From positions 186,001-250,000 of the forward strand of contig NZ_BSOT01000019.1 in assembly GCF_030160655.1 (NCBI RefSeq): a DNA stretch of 64,000 bases, given 5' to 3'. Source of the DNA: Agaribacter marinus (lineage in GTDB: Bacteria; Pseudomonadota; Gammaproteobacteria; Enterobacterales; Alteromonadaceae). Shown piece by piece: positions 26,460 through 36,374 of this stretch. The position numbers and the translations under genes were made by a program. Positions within the stretch are counted from its first letter, which is position 1. Every line of letters begins with the position of its first letter. A model generated the notes under the pieces. That model had not been told where the DNA came from. It searched no databases and saw nothing but the letters and a program-made list of their open reading frames with translations.

Positions 26460-26536
26460 GCGTGCGTAGCTCAGCTGGATAGAGCACCCGCCTTCTAAGC
26501 GGGTGGTCGCAGGTTCGAATCCTGCCGGACGCGCCA
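26460..26536 (+). tRNA. tRNA-Arg (TCT)
   Basis: A 77-nt gene with anticodon TCT on a CCCGC/GCGGG stem, T-arm GCAGG-TTCGAAT-CCTGC and encoded CCA. The acceptor arms GCGTGCG and CGGACGC pair except at 5:68, which is G opposite G; other arms are perfect. The discriminator base is G. Confidence 0.93.
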
Positions 26537-26566
26537 GCAAAAAGATTATGTGAAAGAAGAAACAGT

Positions 26567-26643
26567 GGTGGGCGTAGCTCAGTTGGTAGAGCCCCGGATT
26601 GTGATTCCGGTTGTCGTGGGTTCAAATCCCATCGTCCACCCCA
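26567..26643 (+). tRNA. tRNA-His (GTG)
   Basis: Anticodon GTG in CGGATTGTGATTCCG. The encoded extra G at the 5' end (26567) pairs with C73, the identity element of tRNA-His. Acceptor GTGGGCG/CGTCCAC and CCA are present. Confidence 0.96.
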
Positions 26644-26660
26644 TCTTCTCTAATATTTAT

Positions 26661-26745
26661 GCGGAAGTGGTGGAATTGGTAGACACGCTGGATTTAGGTT
26701 CCAGTGCTTCACGGCGTGAGAGTTCAAGTCTCTCCTTCCGCACCA
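26661..26745 (+). tRNA. tRNA-Leu (TAG)
   Basis: An 85-nt class II tRNA with a long variable arm (TGCTTCACGGCGT region), acceptor GCGGAAG/CTTCCGC, anticodon TAG in GGATTTAGGTTCC and CCA encoded. Confidence 0.96.
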
Positions 26746-26768
26746 TCTCTTAAATGCTCCAGATTTAT

Positions 26769-26845
26769 CGGTGAGTGGCGCAGCTTGGTAGCGCACTTGG
26801 TTTGGGTCCAAGGGGTCGTAGGTTCAAATCCTATCTCACCGACCA
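26769..26845 (+). tRNA. tRNA-Pro (TGG), second copy
   Basis: Identical in all 77 nt to the first tRNA-Pro of the cluster, 411 bp away in direct orientation. A stretch of 268 bp holding the tig promoter follows. Confidence 0.96.
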
Positions 26846-26973
26846 TCTTCTTCAAATAAATTAAACATCTACGATTTTTGAGTTTTATTTTCAGCGTTTT
26901 TTAGTAAAGTTTCGAAAATGTGGGGTCAAATAACATTTAATGATAAAAATTATGTGTTATTCAATCAAACTTC

Positions 26974-27002
26974 TCGACTCTGCTATTCTCACTCTGTATA
27001 AT
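26974..27002 (+). promoter_or_regulatory. Probable tig promoter
   Basis: A perfect -10 TATAAT (26997-27002) has TCGACT at -35 position (26974-26979) with a 17-bp spacer, 111 bp before the tig start codon. The -35 matches consensus in four of six positions. Confidence 0.6.
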
Positions 27003-27113
27003 CTGGCGTCTTTTTTATAACGGGGCGTTTGTTTCGCGCCCATTAATGTAGCTTCAGATTAGCTACTTAATATGTCACAAAGCGCAGAAAACGCGCACAG
27101 TTGAGGTAGAATA

Positions 27114-28418
27114 ATGCAAGTGTCTGTAGAGACTACTCAAGGATTAGAACGCCGTGTGAATATCACGGTCCCTGCTGAATCTATTGATTCGGCAGTTAAA
27201 GCTCGTTTACAACAATTAGCAAAAACACAACGAATTAATGGTTTCCGTCCGGGTAAGGTTCCTGTAAGTGTCATTAAAAAGCGTTTTGGTGCAGCTGTGC
27301 GTCAAGAAGTCGCTGGTGATGTGATGCAACAACACTTCTATCAAGCAATAATGCAAGAGAAAATTAATCCAGCGGGTATGCCATCATTTGATCTTGTGAA
27401 GGACGAAGATGGGGCTGATTTTGAATTTGCTGCAGTTTTTGAAGTATACCCTGATGTTGAAGTAAAGGGTATCGAGGAAGTTGAGGTTGAGAAGCCTGTT
27501 GTGACTATCAAGGCAAAAGATCTTGATGAAATGATGAAAACACTTCAAAAACAGCATGCAACGTACAAAGAAGTTAAACGTAAATCGAAGAAGGGCGATA
27601 AGTTAACAATCGATTTTGTTGGTACGATTGACGGTGAAGAATTTGAAGGCGGAAAAGCTGAAGACTTCCCTCTCGAACTTGGCAAGAGTCAAATGATTCC
27701 AGGCTTCGAAGAACCAATAATTGGTGCTAAAGTTGGTGAGGAAGTTGTGGCAGATGTTACTTTTCCTGAAGACTATCATGCAGAGACATTAAAAGGTAAA
27801 GACGCGCAATTTACTATTACCGTTAAAAAGGTCGATGGTCTTAACCTTCCAAAGGTGGACGAAGAGTTCGCTAAGTTATTTGGTGTAGAAGACGGTGGTG
27901 TCGATGCATTGAAAGAAGAAGTTAAAAAGAACATGCAACGTGAGCTAGATCAGACACTGAAATCAACAACTAAAGAGAATGTGATTGCTGGTTTACTTGC
28001 GAAAAACGAAATTGATTTACCTCAAGCCCTGATTGACCAAGAAGTTAATGCACTGCGTGAACAAGCAAAACAACGTTTTGAACAGCAAGGTAACGGACAA
28101 AATGTCCCTGATTTGCCCGCTGACTTGTTTGCTGATAATGCAAAACGCCGCGTTAGCATTGGTCTAATATTAGGCGAAATCATCAAGCAAGAAAAATTAG
28201 AGGTTGAAGAATCTCGAGTTGACGCCATTATAGAGTCAACAGCGTCTGCTTATGAAGACCCTGCAGAAGTCATTGAGTATTACAAAGGCAATAAAGAACT
28301 TTTACAACAAGTTCAAAACCTTGCGCTAGAAGAACAAGCGATTGATAAGGTATTAGAAAAAGCCAAAGTGAAAGAAGTTAAAAAAGCGTTTGATGACGTA
28401 ATGAACAAAAAGGCATAA
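27114..28418 (+). CDS. tig: Trigger factor
   Basis: A 434-residue ribosome-bound chaperone and peptidyl-prolyl isomerase. The N-terminal ribosome-binding domain has the signature GFRPGKVP (about residues 43-50), the FKBP-like PPIase domain covers about 150-245 ([20 protein letters not shown]), and the helical C-terminal arms follow. Length is close to E. coli (432). It opens the tig-clpP-clpX-lon-hupB-ppiD block and is closed by an intrinsic terminator. Confidence 0.97.
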   Translation: MQVSVETTQGLERRVNITVPAESIDSAVKARLQQLAKTQRINGFRPGKVPVSVIKKRFGAAVRQEVAGDVMQQHFYQAIMQEKINPAGMPSFDLVKDEDGADFEFAAVFEVYPDVEVKGIEEVEVEKPVVTIKAKDLDEMMKTLQKQHATYKEVKRKSKKGDKLTIDFVGTIDGEEFEGGKAEDFPLELGKSQMIPGFEEPIIGAKVGEEVVADVTFPEDYHAETLKGKDAQFTITVKKVDGLNLPKVDEEFAKLFGVEDGGVDALKEEVKKNMQRELDQTLKSTTKENVIAGLLAKNEIDLPQALIDQEVNALREQAKQRFEQQGNGQNVPDLPADLFADNAKRRVSIGLILGEIIKQEKLEVEESRVDAIIESTASAYEDPAEVIEYYKGNKELLQQVQNLALEEQAIDKVLEKAKVKEVKKAFDDVMNKKA

Positions 28419-28462
28419 TTTATTGTCAGAGTCATTGACTTAACTCCTTTTAAACTGATTAA

Positions 28463-28490
28463 ATGCTCGGACTGTCCGAGCATTTTTTTT
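28463..28490 (+). terminator. Intrinsic terminator after tig
   Basis: ATGCTCGG and CCGAGCAT form an 8-bp stem around ACTGT, followed by eight T. It lies between tig and clpP, so clpP needs read-through or its own promoter nearby. Confidence 0.88.
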
Positions 28491-28517
28491 ATGTAGACTA
28501 AATTTAAAAGAGCGCAA

Positions 28518-29147
28518 ATGAATAAAGAGATTTTTGATCGAACGAACGCATTAGTCCCAATGGTGATTGAACAAACCGCAAGAGGTGAACGTTCATTTGA
28601 TATTTACTCACGGTTATTGAAAGAAAATGTTATTTTTCTTGTTGGCCAAGTAGAAGACCATATGGCTAACCTAATCGTGGCGCAAATGCTTTTCTTAGAA
28701 GCTGAAAATCCTGAAAAAGATATTTACTTATATATAAATTCGCCTGGTGGGTCTGTAACTGCAGGTATGGCAATTTATGATACAATGAAATTTATCAAAC
28801 CAGATGTGAGCACTGTTTGCATTGGTCAGGCGGCAAGTATGGGAGCTTTCTTACTCTCTGGCGGAACGAAGGGTAAACGATATTGTTTGCCAAATGCTAG
28901 AGTGATGATTCATCAGCCTTTAGGTGGTTTTCAGGGACAGGCGTCCGATTTTGAAATTCACGCAAAGGAAATCCTGTCTATAAAAGAGAAGATGAATCGT
29001 TTAATGGCGGAACATACGGGTCAAGATTACGAAAAAGTGTCACAGGATACTGACAGGGACAACTTCTTAAGTGCGCAAGAGTCTGTAGATTATGGATTGG
29101 TTGATGCTGTACTTAATAGCAGATCGGAAGTTGGTAAAGAAGATTAA
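28518..29147 (+). CDS. clpP: ATP-dependent Clp protease, proteolytic subunit
   Basis: A 209-residue serine protease forming two stacked heptameric rings. The catalytic Ser is in [11 protein letters not shown] (near 111), His in MIHQPLGG and Asp in QDTDRDNF. The N-terminal stretch is likely a short propeptide. It is followed 47 bp later by its unfoldase ClpX. Confidence 0.97.
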   Translation: MNKEIFDRTNALVPMVIEQTARGERSFDIYSRLLKENVIFLVGQVEDHMANLIVAQMLFLEAENPEKDIYLYINSPGGSVTAGMAIYDTMKFIKPDVSTVCIGQAASMGAFLLSGGTKGKRYCLPNARVMIHQPLGGFQGQASDFEIHAKEILSIKEKMNRLMAEHTGQDYEKVSQDTDRDNFLSAQESVDYGLVDAVLNSRSEVGKED

Positions 29148-29194
29148 TAGGTTTTCTGAAATCTAGAAAATACTAAATTATATAGGCGAGTATT

Positions 29195-30472
29195 ATGAGT
29201 GATGACCATACCAAAGAGGGCGATAATAAATTACTTTATTGTTCTTTCTGCGGTAAAAGCCAGCATGAAGTTCGTAAGCTGATTGCTGGTCCATCTGTAT
29301 TTATTTGTGATGAATGCGTTGAATTGTGTAACGACATTATCCGCGAAGAAATTAAGGAAATTTCTCCGAAAGGAAAAGCTGATGCCCTTCCTACGCCAAA
29401 TGAAATACACAAACACTTGGACGACTATGTTATCGGACAAGAGCATGCGAAAAAGGTGTTGTCGGTAGCAGTATACAATCACTATAAACGTCTGAAAAAC
29501 GGCGATGTTCACAATGGAGTTGAGCTTGGTAAGAGTAATATTTTGCTTATCGGTCCTACCGGCAGCGGTAAAACACTATTGGCAGAAACACTTGCTAGGT
29601 TCTTGGATGTTCCCTTTACCATGGCAGATGCTACGACGTTGACTGAAGCAGGTTATGTTGGTGAAGATGTTGAGAATATCATTCAAAAGCTACTTCAAAA
29701 GTGTGATTACGATCCTGAAAAGGCGCAACGCGGCATTGTTTATATTGATGAGATTGATAAAATTTCGCGCAAATCAGATAACCCTTCCATCACAAGAGAC
29801 GTATCTGGTGAGGGGGTACAACAAGCCTTACTTAAGTTGATTGAAGGAACAATAGCGTCTGTGCCACCTCAGGGCGGGAGAAAGCATCCGCAACAAGAAT
29901 TTTTGCAAGTTGACACAAGTAAAATTTTATTTGTTTGTGGCGGTGCATTTGCAGGACTTGAAAAAGTCATTGAGCAGCGCTCAGCAAAAGGCACTGGGAT
30001 TGGCTTTGGCGCCGAGGTTAAATCTACTGACAACAAAAAGGCACTTTCGACCTTATTCAAAGAGGTTGAGCCTGAAGACTTAGTAAAATATGGCCTCATT
30101 CCTGAATTCATCGGGCGATTACCAGTAGTCACTAGTTTAGAAGAGTTGAGCGAAGAGTCGCTAATTCAAATTTTAACCGAGCCAAAGAATGCAATTACAA
30201 AACAATATGCAGCTTTATTTTCACTTGAAGACACTGAACTTGAGTTTCGCGAAGATGCATTACGTGCTATTGCACAAAAGGCTATACATCGAAAGACTGG
30301 TGCGAGAGGACTGCGTTCTATCGTTGAGGCTGTTTTATTAGAGACGATGTACGATTTGCCATCAAATAGTGAGGTGGCCAAAGTTGTTGTTGATGAGGCG
30401 GTGATCAAAGGTGAGTCAAAACCTATCTTGATGTATGAAGGTGGCAGCGATAAAAAGGCTGTTTCTGAGTAA
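29195..30472 (+). CDS. clpX: ClpX unfoldase
   Basis: A 425-residue AAA+ unfoldase of the ClpXP protease. The N-terminal zinc domain has four Cys (YCSFCGKSQ and [10 protein letters not shown]). It then has Walker A GPTGSGKT, pore loop GYVGEDVE, Walker [11 protein letters not shown], the RKHPQQEF loop that contacts SspB/SsrA substrates, and sensor 2 GARGLRSI. It lies directly after clpP and before a terminator. Confidence 0.97.
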   Translation: MSDDHTKEGDNKLLYCSFCGKSQHEVRKLIAGPSVFICDECVELCNDIIREEIKEISPKGKADALPTPNEIHKHLDDYVIGQEHAKKVLSVAVYNHYKRLKNGDVHNGVELGKSNILLIGPTGSGKTLLAETLARFLDVPFTMADATTLTEAGYVGEDVENIIQKLLQKCDYDPEKAQRGIVYIDEIDKISRKSDNPSITRDVSGEGVQQALLKLIEGTIASVPPQGGRKHPQQEFLQVDTSKILFVCGGAFAGLEKVIEQRSAKGTGIGFGAEVKSTDNKKALSTLFKEVEPEDLVKYGLIPEFIGRLPVVTSLEELSEESLIQILTEPKNAITKQYAALFSLEDTELEFREDALRAIAQKAIHRKTGARGLRSIVEAVLLETMYDLPSNSEVAKVVVDEAVIKGESKPILMYEGGSDKKAVSE

Positions 30473-30477
30473 CAATT

Positions 30478-30503
30478 AAAAGGGTCATTTATGACCCTTT
30501 TTT
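30478..30503 (+). terminator. Intrinsic terminator after clpX
   Basis: AAAAGGGTCAT and ATGACCCTTTT pair around TT, followed by more T. It separates clpPX from lon. Confidence 0.85.
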
Positions 30504-30514
30504 GCATCCCATAT

Positions 30515-30541
30515 TTGAACTTTGTTTTCACGTCCCCATAT
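30515..30541 (+). promoter_or_regulatory. Sigma-32-type heat-shock promoter of lon
   Basis: TTGAAC (30515-30520), a 13-bp spacer and CCCCATAT (30534-30541) match the heat-shock consensus TTGAAA / CCCCATNT closely. It is 30 bp before the lon start codon, as expected for a heat-shock gene. Confidence 0.8.
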
Positions 30542-30571
30542 AAAAAGCAATAGCGTAAATTAGAGAGAAAA

Positions 30572-32917
30572 ATGACTGAGAAAAATTTACTCAGAAGTAT
30601 GCCAGTATTGGCGTTAAGAGATGTCGTTGTATATCCTCATATGGTAATTCCATTATTTGTGGGACGAGAGAAGTCTATTCAATGCCTTGAAGCTGCAATG
30701 GACAATGACAAAAAAGTATTTTTAGTCGCACAGAAAGAAGCAAGTGTCGATGATCCCGAAATTTCGGATGTATTCACTGTTGGAACCGTTGCCACTATCC
30801 TCCAATTATTAAAACTCCCTGATGGCACCGTAAAGGTACTCGTTGAGGGGAGTATTAGAGCGCAAACAGAAGAATTTGTGGAAACAGAACCTTTCTTCGT
30901 TGCAGATGTGTCGTTAATTGATGATGTTCAAATGGACGAAGCTGAGCAAGAAGTACTAATACGTTCAGCGGTATCTCAGTTTGAAGGTTATGTAAAGCTC
31001 AATAAGAAAATTCCACCTGAAGTGTTAACTTCTCTTAATGGTATCGAGGATGCCGCGAGATTAGCAGATACAATGGCTGCACATATGCCGCTTAAGCTTT
31101 CTGAAAAGCAAAAAGTACTAGAAATGAGTGGCGTTAATGAGCGTATTGAGTTTCTCATGGCACTTATGGAAGGAGAGATTGACCTTCTGCAAGTTGAGAA
31201 AAAAATAAGAACTCGCGTTAAAAAGCAAATGGAAAAAAGCCAACGTGAGTATTATTTAAATGAGCAAATGAAAGCTATTCAAAAAGAACTCGGTGAGCTG
31301 GATGAAGCACCAGATGAATTTGACGCGTTAAGTAAAAAAATTCAAGAATCACAGATGCCTCAAGAGGCATTAGATAAAGCCAATGCTGAACTTAATAAGT
31401 TAAAGATGATGTCGCCAATGTCTGCAGAGGCGACAGTTGTTCGTTCTTATATTGACTGGCTAGTTGCCGTTCCCTGGCACAAACGTAGCCCTGTTAAACG
31501 TGATCTCGGTAAAGCTGAACTCATTTTGAATGATGACCATTATGGTCTTGAGAAAGTGAAGGAGCGTATTTTAGAGTATTTAGCAGTACAGCAGCGCGTT
31601 AAGAAACTAAAAGGGCCTATTTTATGTTTAGTTGGCCCACCAGGTGTAGGTAAGACATCGCTTGGGCAGTCAATTGCTAAGGCAACAGGACGAAAATACG
31701 TGAGGATGGCCTTGGGTGGCGTGAGAGATGAGGCTGAGATCCGTGGTCATAGACGCACCTACATAGGCTCACTTCCGGGGAAGTTGGTACAAAAAATGTC
31801 TAAAGTTGGGGTGAAAAACCCACTCTTTCTTCTCGATGAAATAGATAAAATGTCATCTGACATGCGAGGAGATCCGTCTTCAGCGCTGCTTGAAGTGCTA
31901 GACCCTGAGCAAAATTCTTCGTTTAGTGACCATTACTTAGAAGTTGATTATGATTTGTCAGATGTAATGTTTGTTGCGACTTCAAATAGTATGGATATAC
32001 CTGGTCCACTACTTGATCGTATGGAAGTGATTCGACTCTCAGGTTACACCGAAGACGAAAAACTAAATATTGCTCAACGTCACTTAATAGAAAAGCAAAA
32101 AAGTAGAAATGGACTTAAAGCGAAAGAGTTAAATATAGAAGAGTCAGCAATTATCGGCATGATTCGCTATTACACACGTGAAGCTGGCGTTAGAAGTTTA
32201 GAGCGAGAAATATCGAAGGTATGTCGTAAAGCAGTTAAAAATATTCTTTTAAAGAAAGATAAAGCACCAGTAGTGGTGAATGAAGGCAATTTGAAAGATT
32301 ACCTTGGAGTGCAGCGTTTTGATTATGGTAAGGCTGATAACAATAATCAAATTGGGCAAGTAACAGGTTTAGCTTGGACACAAGTAGGTGGTGACCTATT
32401 AACCATTGAAACTACATCTGTACCCGGTAAAGGTAAGACGACTGCTACTGGCTCGTTAGGTGATGTTATGCAGGAGTCGATTAAAGCTGCAATGACTGTG
32501 GTGCGTTCTCGTGCAGAAAAATTACGTATTAACGAAGATTTTTACGAAAAGCGAGATATCCATATTCATGTCCCTGAAGGTGCAACGCCAAAAGATGGCC
32601 CTAGTGCAGGTATTGGCATGTGCACTGCTTTAGTGTCTTCGCTAACAGGAAACCCAGTTAAATGTGATGTGGCGATGACGGGTGAAATTACATTAAGAGG
32701 CGAAGTATTAGCTATTGGTGGACTGAAAGAAAAGTTATTAGCAGCGCATCGCGGCGGCATAAAAACGGTTGTTATTCCACATGAGAATGAGCGTGATTTG
32801 GAAGAGATACCTGACAATGTGATCGGAGACTTAAATATTAAGCCGGTTAAATGGATAGACGAAGTGCTTGAAGTGGCGCTTGAACAGCCAGTGGAATCAG
32901 CGGGAATAGTGTCTTAA
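30572..32917 (+). CDS. lon: ATP-dependent protease La
   Basis: A 781-residue LonA protease degrading misfolded and regulatory proteins. It has an N-terminal substrate-binding LON domain (about 10-200), a coiled-coil region, an AAA+ module with Walker [10 protein letters not shown] (near 355) and Walker [11 protein letters not shown], then the protease domain with catalytic Ser in [10 protein letters not shown] (near 677) and Lys in [14 protein letters not shown]. Length is near E. coli (784). It stands between a terminator and the hupB leader. Confidence 0.97.
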   Translation: MTEKNLLRSMPVLALRDVVVYPHMVIPLFVGREKSIQCLEAAMDNDKKVFLVAQKEASVDDPEISDVFTVGTVATILQLLKLPDGTVKVLVEGSIRAQTEEFVETEPFFVADVSLIDDVQMDEAEQEVLIRSAVSQFEGYVKLNKKIPPEVLTSLNGIEDAARLADTMAAHMPLKLSEKQKVLEMSGVNERIEFLMALMEGEIDLLQVEKKIRTRVKKQMEKSQREYYLNEQMKAIQKELGELDEAPDEFDALSKKIQESQMPQEALDKANAELNKLKMMSPMSAEATVVRSYIDWLVAVPWHKRSPVKRDLGKAELILNDDHYGLEKVKERILEYLAVQQRVKKLKGPILCLVGPPGVGKTSLGQSIAKATGRKYVRMALGGVRDEAEIRGHRRTYIGSLPGKLVQKMSKVGVKNPLFLLDEIDKMSSDMRGDPSSALLEVLDPEQNSSFSDHYLEVDYDLSDVMFVATSNSMDIPGPLLDRMEVIRLSGYTEDEKLNIAQRHLIEKQKSRNGLKAKELNIEESAIIGMIRYYTREAGVRSLEREISKVCRKAVKNILLKKDKAPVVVNEGNLKDYLGVQRFDYGKADNNNQIGQVTGLAWTQVGGDLLTIETTSVPGKGKTTATGSLGDVMQESIKAAMTVVRSRAEKLRINEDFYEKRDIHIHVPEGATPKDGPSAGIGMCTALVSSLTGNPVKCDVAMTGEITLRGEVLAIGGLKEKLLAAHRGGIKTVVIPHENERDLEEIPDNVIGDLNIKPVKWIDEVLEVALEQPVESAGIVS

Positions 32918-33184
32918 GCACTATTTTGTATGAATTATGAGCGGTGCAATATAGTTTTGAAAAAAAAACTTGGAAAAAACCATTTTTTTTCAATTTAAGG
33001 TATTCACAATGTATTTAGTTATGCTACCTTAGAAAAGTAAAGCTTGTTAATCCTTTGTAATAAAGGGTTTACGAGCTAAAGAATACTCAAATCGTCGCTG
33101 AAACATTCCTTATGGGATAACATTGTTCAACGCGGCTAATTTATTTTTGTAAAGCAATATAATAACAACGAAGGGGATCATATT

Positions 33185-33457
33185 GTGAATAAGACTCAAA
33201 TTATCGAGAGTATCGCTAGTGATGCAGATATTTCTAAGGCTGCTGCTGGTCGAGCGCTTGATGCATTTACTAATGCGGTAACAGAGGCTTTAAAAAACGG
33301 AGACCAAGTAGCATTGGTTGGTTTTGGTACTTTTTCTGTAAGAGAGCGGGCAGCTCGTTCTGGTCGTAATCCTCAAACTGGTGAGACTATCCAGATTGCT
33401 GCTGCTAAAGTACCTTCTTTCAAAGCAGGTAAAGCGTTAAAAGATTCTTGCAACTAG
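33185..33457 (+). CDS. hupB: DNA-binding protein HU-beta
   Basis: A 90-residue nucleoid protein. The DNA-binding arm segment [22 protein letters not shown] is intact with the tip Pro. The start codon is GTG (33185) after a GGGGATC ribosome site. A 266-bp leader separates it from lon and contains the imperfect hairpin CCTTT/AAAGG at about 33052-33068. It ends at a strong terminator. Confidence 0.96.
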   Translation: MNKTQIIESIASDADISKAAAGRALDAFTNAVTEALKNGDQVALVGFGTFSVRERAARSGRNPQTGETIQIAAAKVPSFKAGKALKDSCN

Positions 33458-33476
33458 TAAGTTAAAGTCCAGATTT

Positions 33477-33507
33477 AAAGGCGATGGTGAATACCATCGC
33501 CTTTTTT
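33477..33507 (+). terminator. Intrinsic terminator after hupB
   Basis: AAAGGCGATGGT and ACCATCGCCTTT form a perfect 12-bp stem with a 4-base loop and T-tract. Confidence 0.9.
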
Positions 33508-33611
33508 GTTCATCCCGCATAATCGCTCGCCTGAAACATATTCACAGGGTATAATCCTTTGCAATAAGTAAAATCAGACTATAAAGAAAAAATTAAAGGT
33601 TATTCTTAACA

Positions 33612-35498
33612 ATGTTAGAAAGAATTAGAGAAGGTATACAAGGACCGTGGGCAATCGCAATTGTTGCACTTATTGTTGTAAGCTTCGTTTTTACAGGGGT
33701 TGGTGGTTATTTGTCTTCAAATTCATCTACTGCAGTAGCGGTGGTAAATGATGAAGAGATTTCTGCTCAGACATTAGATAACGCTTTTCAGAATGAGCGC
33801 AGTCGCATGGAGGCCCAATTTGGTGAAGCAGTAGCTACACTTTTTGCCAATGAAAGTTACTTATCAGACTTTCGCCAGAATGTGCTTGACCGACTTATCG
33901 GTGATACGCTCATATCTCAAAAAGCCACGGCGCTTGGTTTACGTGTAAGTGATGAACAAATCAAGCAGGCAATTGTTGAATTGCCGCAATTCCAAATTGA
34001 CGGTCAGTTTAATAATGATACTTACAATTTGGCTATTCAACGTGCTGGATACTCTCCAACAGAGTTTGCTGAATATATGCGAGAACAAATGACCAGAGAT
34101 CAGTTGCGTCAAGCATTAAGCGGCACTACGATTAGTCTGGATAGTGCGACAAAACACCTTCTTTCATTGCAACAACAAACGCGTGATGCCCGCATCTTAG
34201 AGGTTTCTGCCGAAGATTATCTTGAAGACGTCACCTTGAATGATGATGAAGTACTGAATTACTACAATAATAATATTACACAATACGATACAGAAGAGCA
34301 GGTGAAACTATCTTTCATTAGTTTGTCAGTCGACAATATTTTACCAAGAATTACTGTCTCAAATGAAGAAGTTCAAGCGTATTATGATGAAAACATCAGC
34401 TACTATACGATACCAGAACAGAGAGAAGTGGCACATATTTTATTTGAATCTGGCGACAATGAAGAGGCTGCATTAACAAAAGCACATTCGGCCTTGGCAC
34501 GGATTAAAGCTGGTGAAGCGTTTGCCACCATAGCAGCAGAGTTGTCAGATGATACTGTTAGTGCGGAAGACGGTGGAGAATTGGGCGAGATCAATATTGG
34601 TGATTATGAAGAGGCATTTACAGATGCGGCATTTGCGTTGTCTGAAGAGGCTGAGGTGTCTGCGCCAGTGAGAACTGATTTTGGTTATCACATAATTAAA
34701 CTTACTTCTCTTAAGAAGGAAAAGGTATCATCATTAGACGAAGTGAATACAGACACCCTGACAGACTTGAAGCGCGAAAAAGCGCTAGATGAATTCTTTA
34801 CACTTCAGGCCGAAATGGAGCGTGTTGCATTTGAATCGTCAGACTCGCTTGATGATATTGCAGAGCTAATTGATAGGCCAGTGTTAGAAACAAACTTTTT
34901 CAGCAATTCTACTTACCCAGCATCAGTCGACTATCCTCAAGTGCAAAATGTTGCCTTTTCTTCGGATTTAGTTGATAGCGCAGTGAATAGCGAATTACTT
35001 ACTGTGAGTGATGAAAAAGTTATGATAGTGCGAGTAGCGGAACACAAACCACAGCGTACGCAAAGTTTAGATGAAGTATCTAGTGGCATTGAACAAACAT
35101 TGAAAGCCGAAAAAGCGCAGCAAACGGCGCTTTTATGGGCACAAGATGTACAGTCTTTAATTGCAAATAACGAAGAAACAAACAGTAAATTAGCCGAGAA
35201 ATCACTTTCTTGGGCTGAACACAAAGGCTTACAAAGAAACAATTCGATTATCGCTAGGCAACTAACAGAAGAGTTGTTTGGATTAGCGCTTAGCAATGAA
35301 AGCAATTCAGCTGTAGTACTTCTTAATAATGGAAATGTAGGCATTGTTAAGTTAGATAGTATATTTGACGCCGACGCCCCTTTAGAGGCCGATATAGAGG
35401 CATTCAGTGGTCGTTACGCCTCTCAACAATCGCAACGTACATACGAAAACTTCATTGAAGCGTTAAAGGCCGAGGCCGACATTCAAATTCTTCAATAA
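33612..35498 (+). CDS. ppiD: Periplasmic folding chaperone PpiD
   Basis: A 628-residue inner-membrane-anchored periplasmic chaperone near the Sec translocon. One N-terminal membrane helix (about residues 13-34) follows the typical MLERIREGIQGPWA start. SurA-like helical regions surround one parvulin domain (about 265-360: EQREVAHILFESGDNEEA, then SDDTVSAEDGGELGEI and GYHIIKL). Length is near E. coli (623). It is closed by a terminator. Confidence 0.95.
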   Translation: MLERIREGIQGPWAIAIVALIVVSFVFTGVGGYLSSNSSTAVAVVNDEEISAQTLDNAFQNERSRMEAQFGEAVATLFANESYLSDFRQNVLDRLIGDTLISQKATALGLRVSDEQIKQAIVELPQFQIDGQFNNDTYNLAIQRAGYSPTEFAEYMREQMTRDQLRQALSGTTISLDSATKHLLSLQQQTRDARILEVSAEDYLEDVTLNDDEVLNYYNNNITQYDTEEQVKLSFISLSVDNILPRITVSNEEVQAYYDENISYYTIPEQREVAHILFESGDNEEAALTKAHSALARIKAGEAFATIAAELSDDTVSAEDGGELGEINIGDYEEAFTDAAFALSEEAEVSAPVRTDFGYHIIKLTSLKKEKVSSLDEVNTDTLTDLKREKALDEFFTLQAEMERVAFESSDSLDDIAELIDRPVLETNFFSNSTYPASVDYPQVQNVAFSSDLVDSAVNSELLTVSDEKVMIVRVAEHKPQRTQSLDEVSSGIEQTLKAEKAQQTALLWAQDVQSLIANNEETNSKLAEKSLSWAEHKGLQRNNSIIARQLTEELFGLALSNESNSAVVLLNNGNVGIVKLDSIFDADAPLEADIEAFSGRYASQQSQRTYENFIEALKAEADIQILQ

Positions 35499-35517
35499 AT
35501 TTAACGTTAGTACTTTA

Positions 35518-35545
35518 AAAGGCACCTGATTTGGTGCCTTTTTTG
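35518..35545 (+). terminator. Intrinsic terminator after ppiD
   Basis: AAAGGCACC and GGTGCCTTT pair around TGATTT, followed by T. The A-run on the other side may let it serve the small minus-strand gene as well. Confidence 0.88.
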
Positions 35546-35576
35546 GTTGAGAACGTTTAATGTTTGTTAGCGTTTT

Positions 35577-35744
35577 TCAGAAGTATAATGCTGCGAATGT
35601 AAAAAAAATAAGTACCACAGAAGATAATACAATAATGTACATGAAGCCTTGTTTACCTTGGGATAAAGAATATCCTTTATGTGATAAATATCCGTACCAA
35701 ACTAGACATAATGACACGGGAATAAGAAATAGAAACTTAATCAT
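35577..35744 (-). CDS. 55-residue two-helix membrane protein
   Basis: The minus strand encodes 55 residues starting MIKFLFLIPVSLCLVWYGYL and ending FFTFAALYF. Two hydrophobic helices (about 2-20 and 35-54) flank a polar loop with HKGYSLSQGKQGFMY. An AAAGGG ribosome site lies 5-10 bp before the ATG. The plus-strand frame over the same bases has no such character. I do not recognise a named family; the position between ppiD and rpsT and the clean helix-loop-helix pattern argue for a real small inner-membrane protein. Confidence 0.65.
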   Translation of the reverse strand: MIKFLFLIPVSLCLVWYGYLSHKGYSLSQGKQGFMYIIVLSSVVLIFFTFAALYF

Positions 35745-35845
35745 GTTTTTCCCTTTTTTCTTTTATACGTGAAACAGTTGGATAGAGATTAATGGGCGCA
35801 CGCTGCATTATAATCTTTAAAATATTACCATCTTTAACGATGGTA

Positions 35846-35884
35846 TAAAAAAACCGGTGTTGCAAGGCAATCACCGGTTTTTTC
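35846..35884 (-). terminator. Intrinsic terminator after rpsT (bidirectional form)
   Basis: AAACCGGTG and CACCGGTTT form a 9-bp stem with A-run on the left and T-run on the right, so it can act in both directions. It lies 22 bp beyond the rpsT stop. A smaller ACCATC/GATGGT hairpin lies beside it at 35827-35844. Confidence 0.85.
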
Positions 35885-35905
35885 TAAAAGACTAGTGTAA
35901 ATGAA

Positions 35906-36169
35906 TTATGCTAGTGCTTTAACTTGTGCTGTCAAACGTGACTTATGACGAGCAGCTTTGTTCTTATGGATAAGGCCTTTTGTTGCCATTCTATCCAATA
36001 CTGGAACTGCTGCAGTTAGCGCTGTTTGCGCTGCGTCTTTGTCGCCTGCTTCGATAGCGGCAACAACTTTTTTGATGCAAGTACGCGTCATGGAGCGACG
36101 GCTTGCATTATGCTGGCGACGCTTTTCAGCTTGAATTGCACGTTTCTTAGCAGACTTAATGTTAGCCAA
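35906..36169 (-). CDS. rpsT: 30S ribosomal protein S20
   Basis: An 87-residue basic protein that binds 16S rRNA; same length as in E. coli. [20 protein letters not shown] at the start and [16 protein letters not shown] at the end are typical. The start is TTG (36167-36169) behind AGGAG, as the E. coli rpsT start is UUG, which is tied to weak initiation and autogenous control there. A consensus promoter lies 66 bp upstream. Confidence 0.97.
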   Translation of the reverse strand: MANIKSAKKRAIQAEKRRQHNASRRSMTRTCIKKVVAAIEAGDKDAAQTALTAAVPVLDRMATKGLIHKNKAARHKSRLTAQVKALA

Positions 36170-36211
36170 GTTGTACTCCTAAAAATGTTCATGTCAAAAT
36201 TGAGGGTGCGG

Positions 36212-36240
36212 ATTATCTAAGTTATGTGCGTTTTTGTCAA
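36212..36240 (-). promoter_or_regulatory. rpsT promoter
   Basis: On the minus strand TTGACA (36240-36235) and GATAAT (36217-36212) are spaced by exactly 17 bp: a full-consensus -35 and five of six at -10. Confidence 0.82.
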
Positions 36241-36374
36241 TTGGCTTTCCGCATAAATACGTAAAAAAGTGCTCAAATTTTGATATTTTTAAGAAATCAT
36301 GGAAATCTAATATAGTTTTTGAGTCATAATCTTATAATATGCGCTTTGTTATATATATATTACTGGGGATGTAA

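Noticed and set aside
26274-26753. Protein frames across the tRNA cluster on both strands
   Set aside because: They are translations of tRNA genes, a common false prediction.
28435-28463. TTGACT/ATTAAA promoter-like pair between tig and clpP
   Set aside because: The tig terminator hairpin lies directly downstream of it, so it could not feed clpP efficiently.
35560-35772. 70-codon plus-strand frame after ppiD
   Set aside because: It is the shadow of the hydrophobic 55-residue minus-strand gene, has odd composition and begins within the terminator region.
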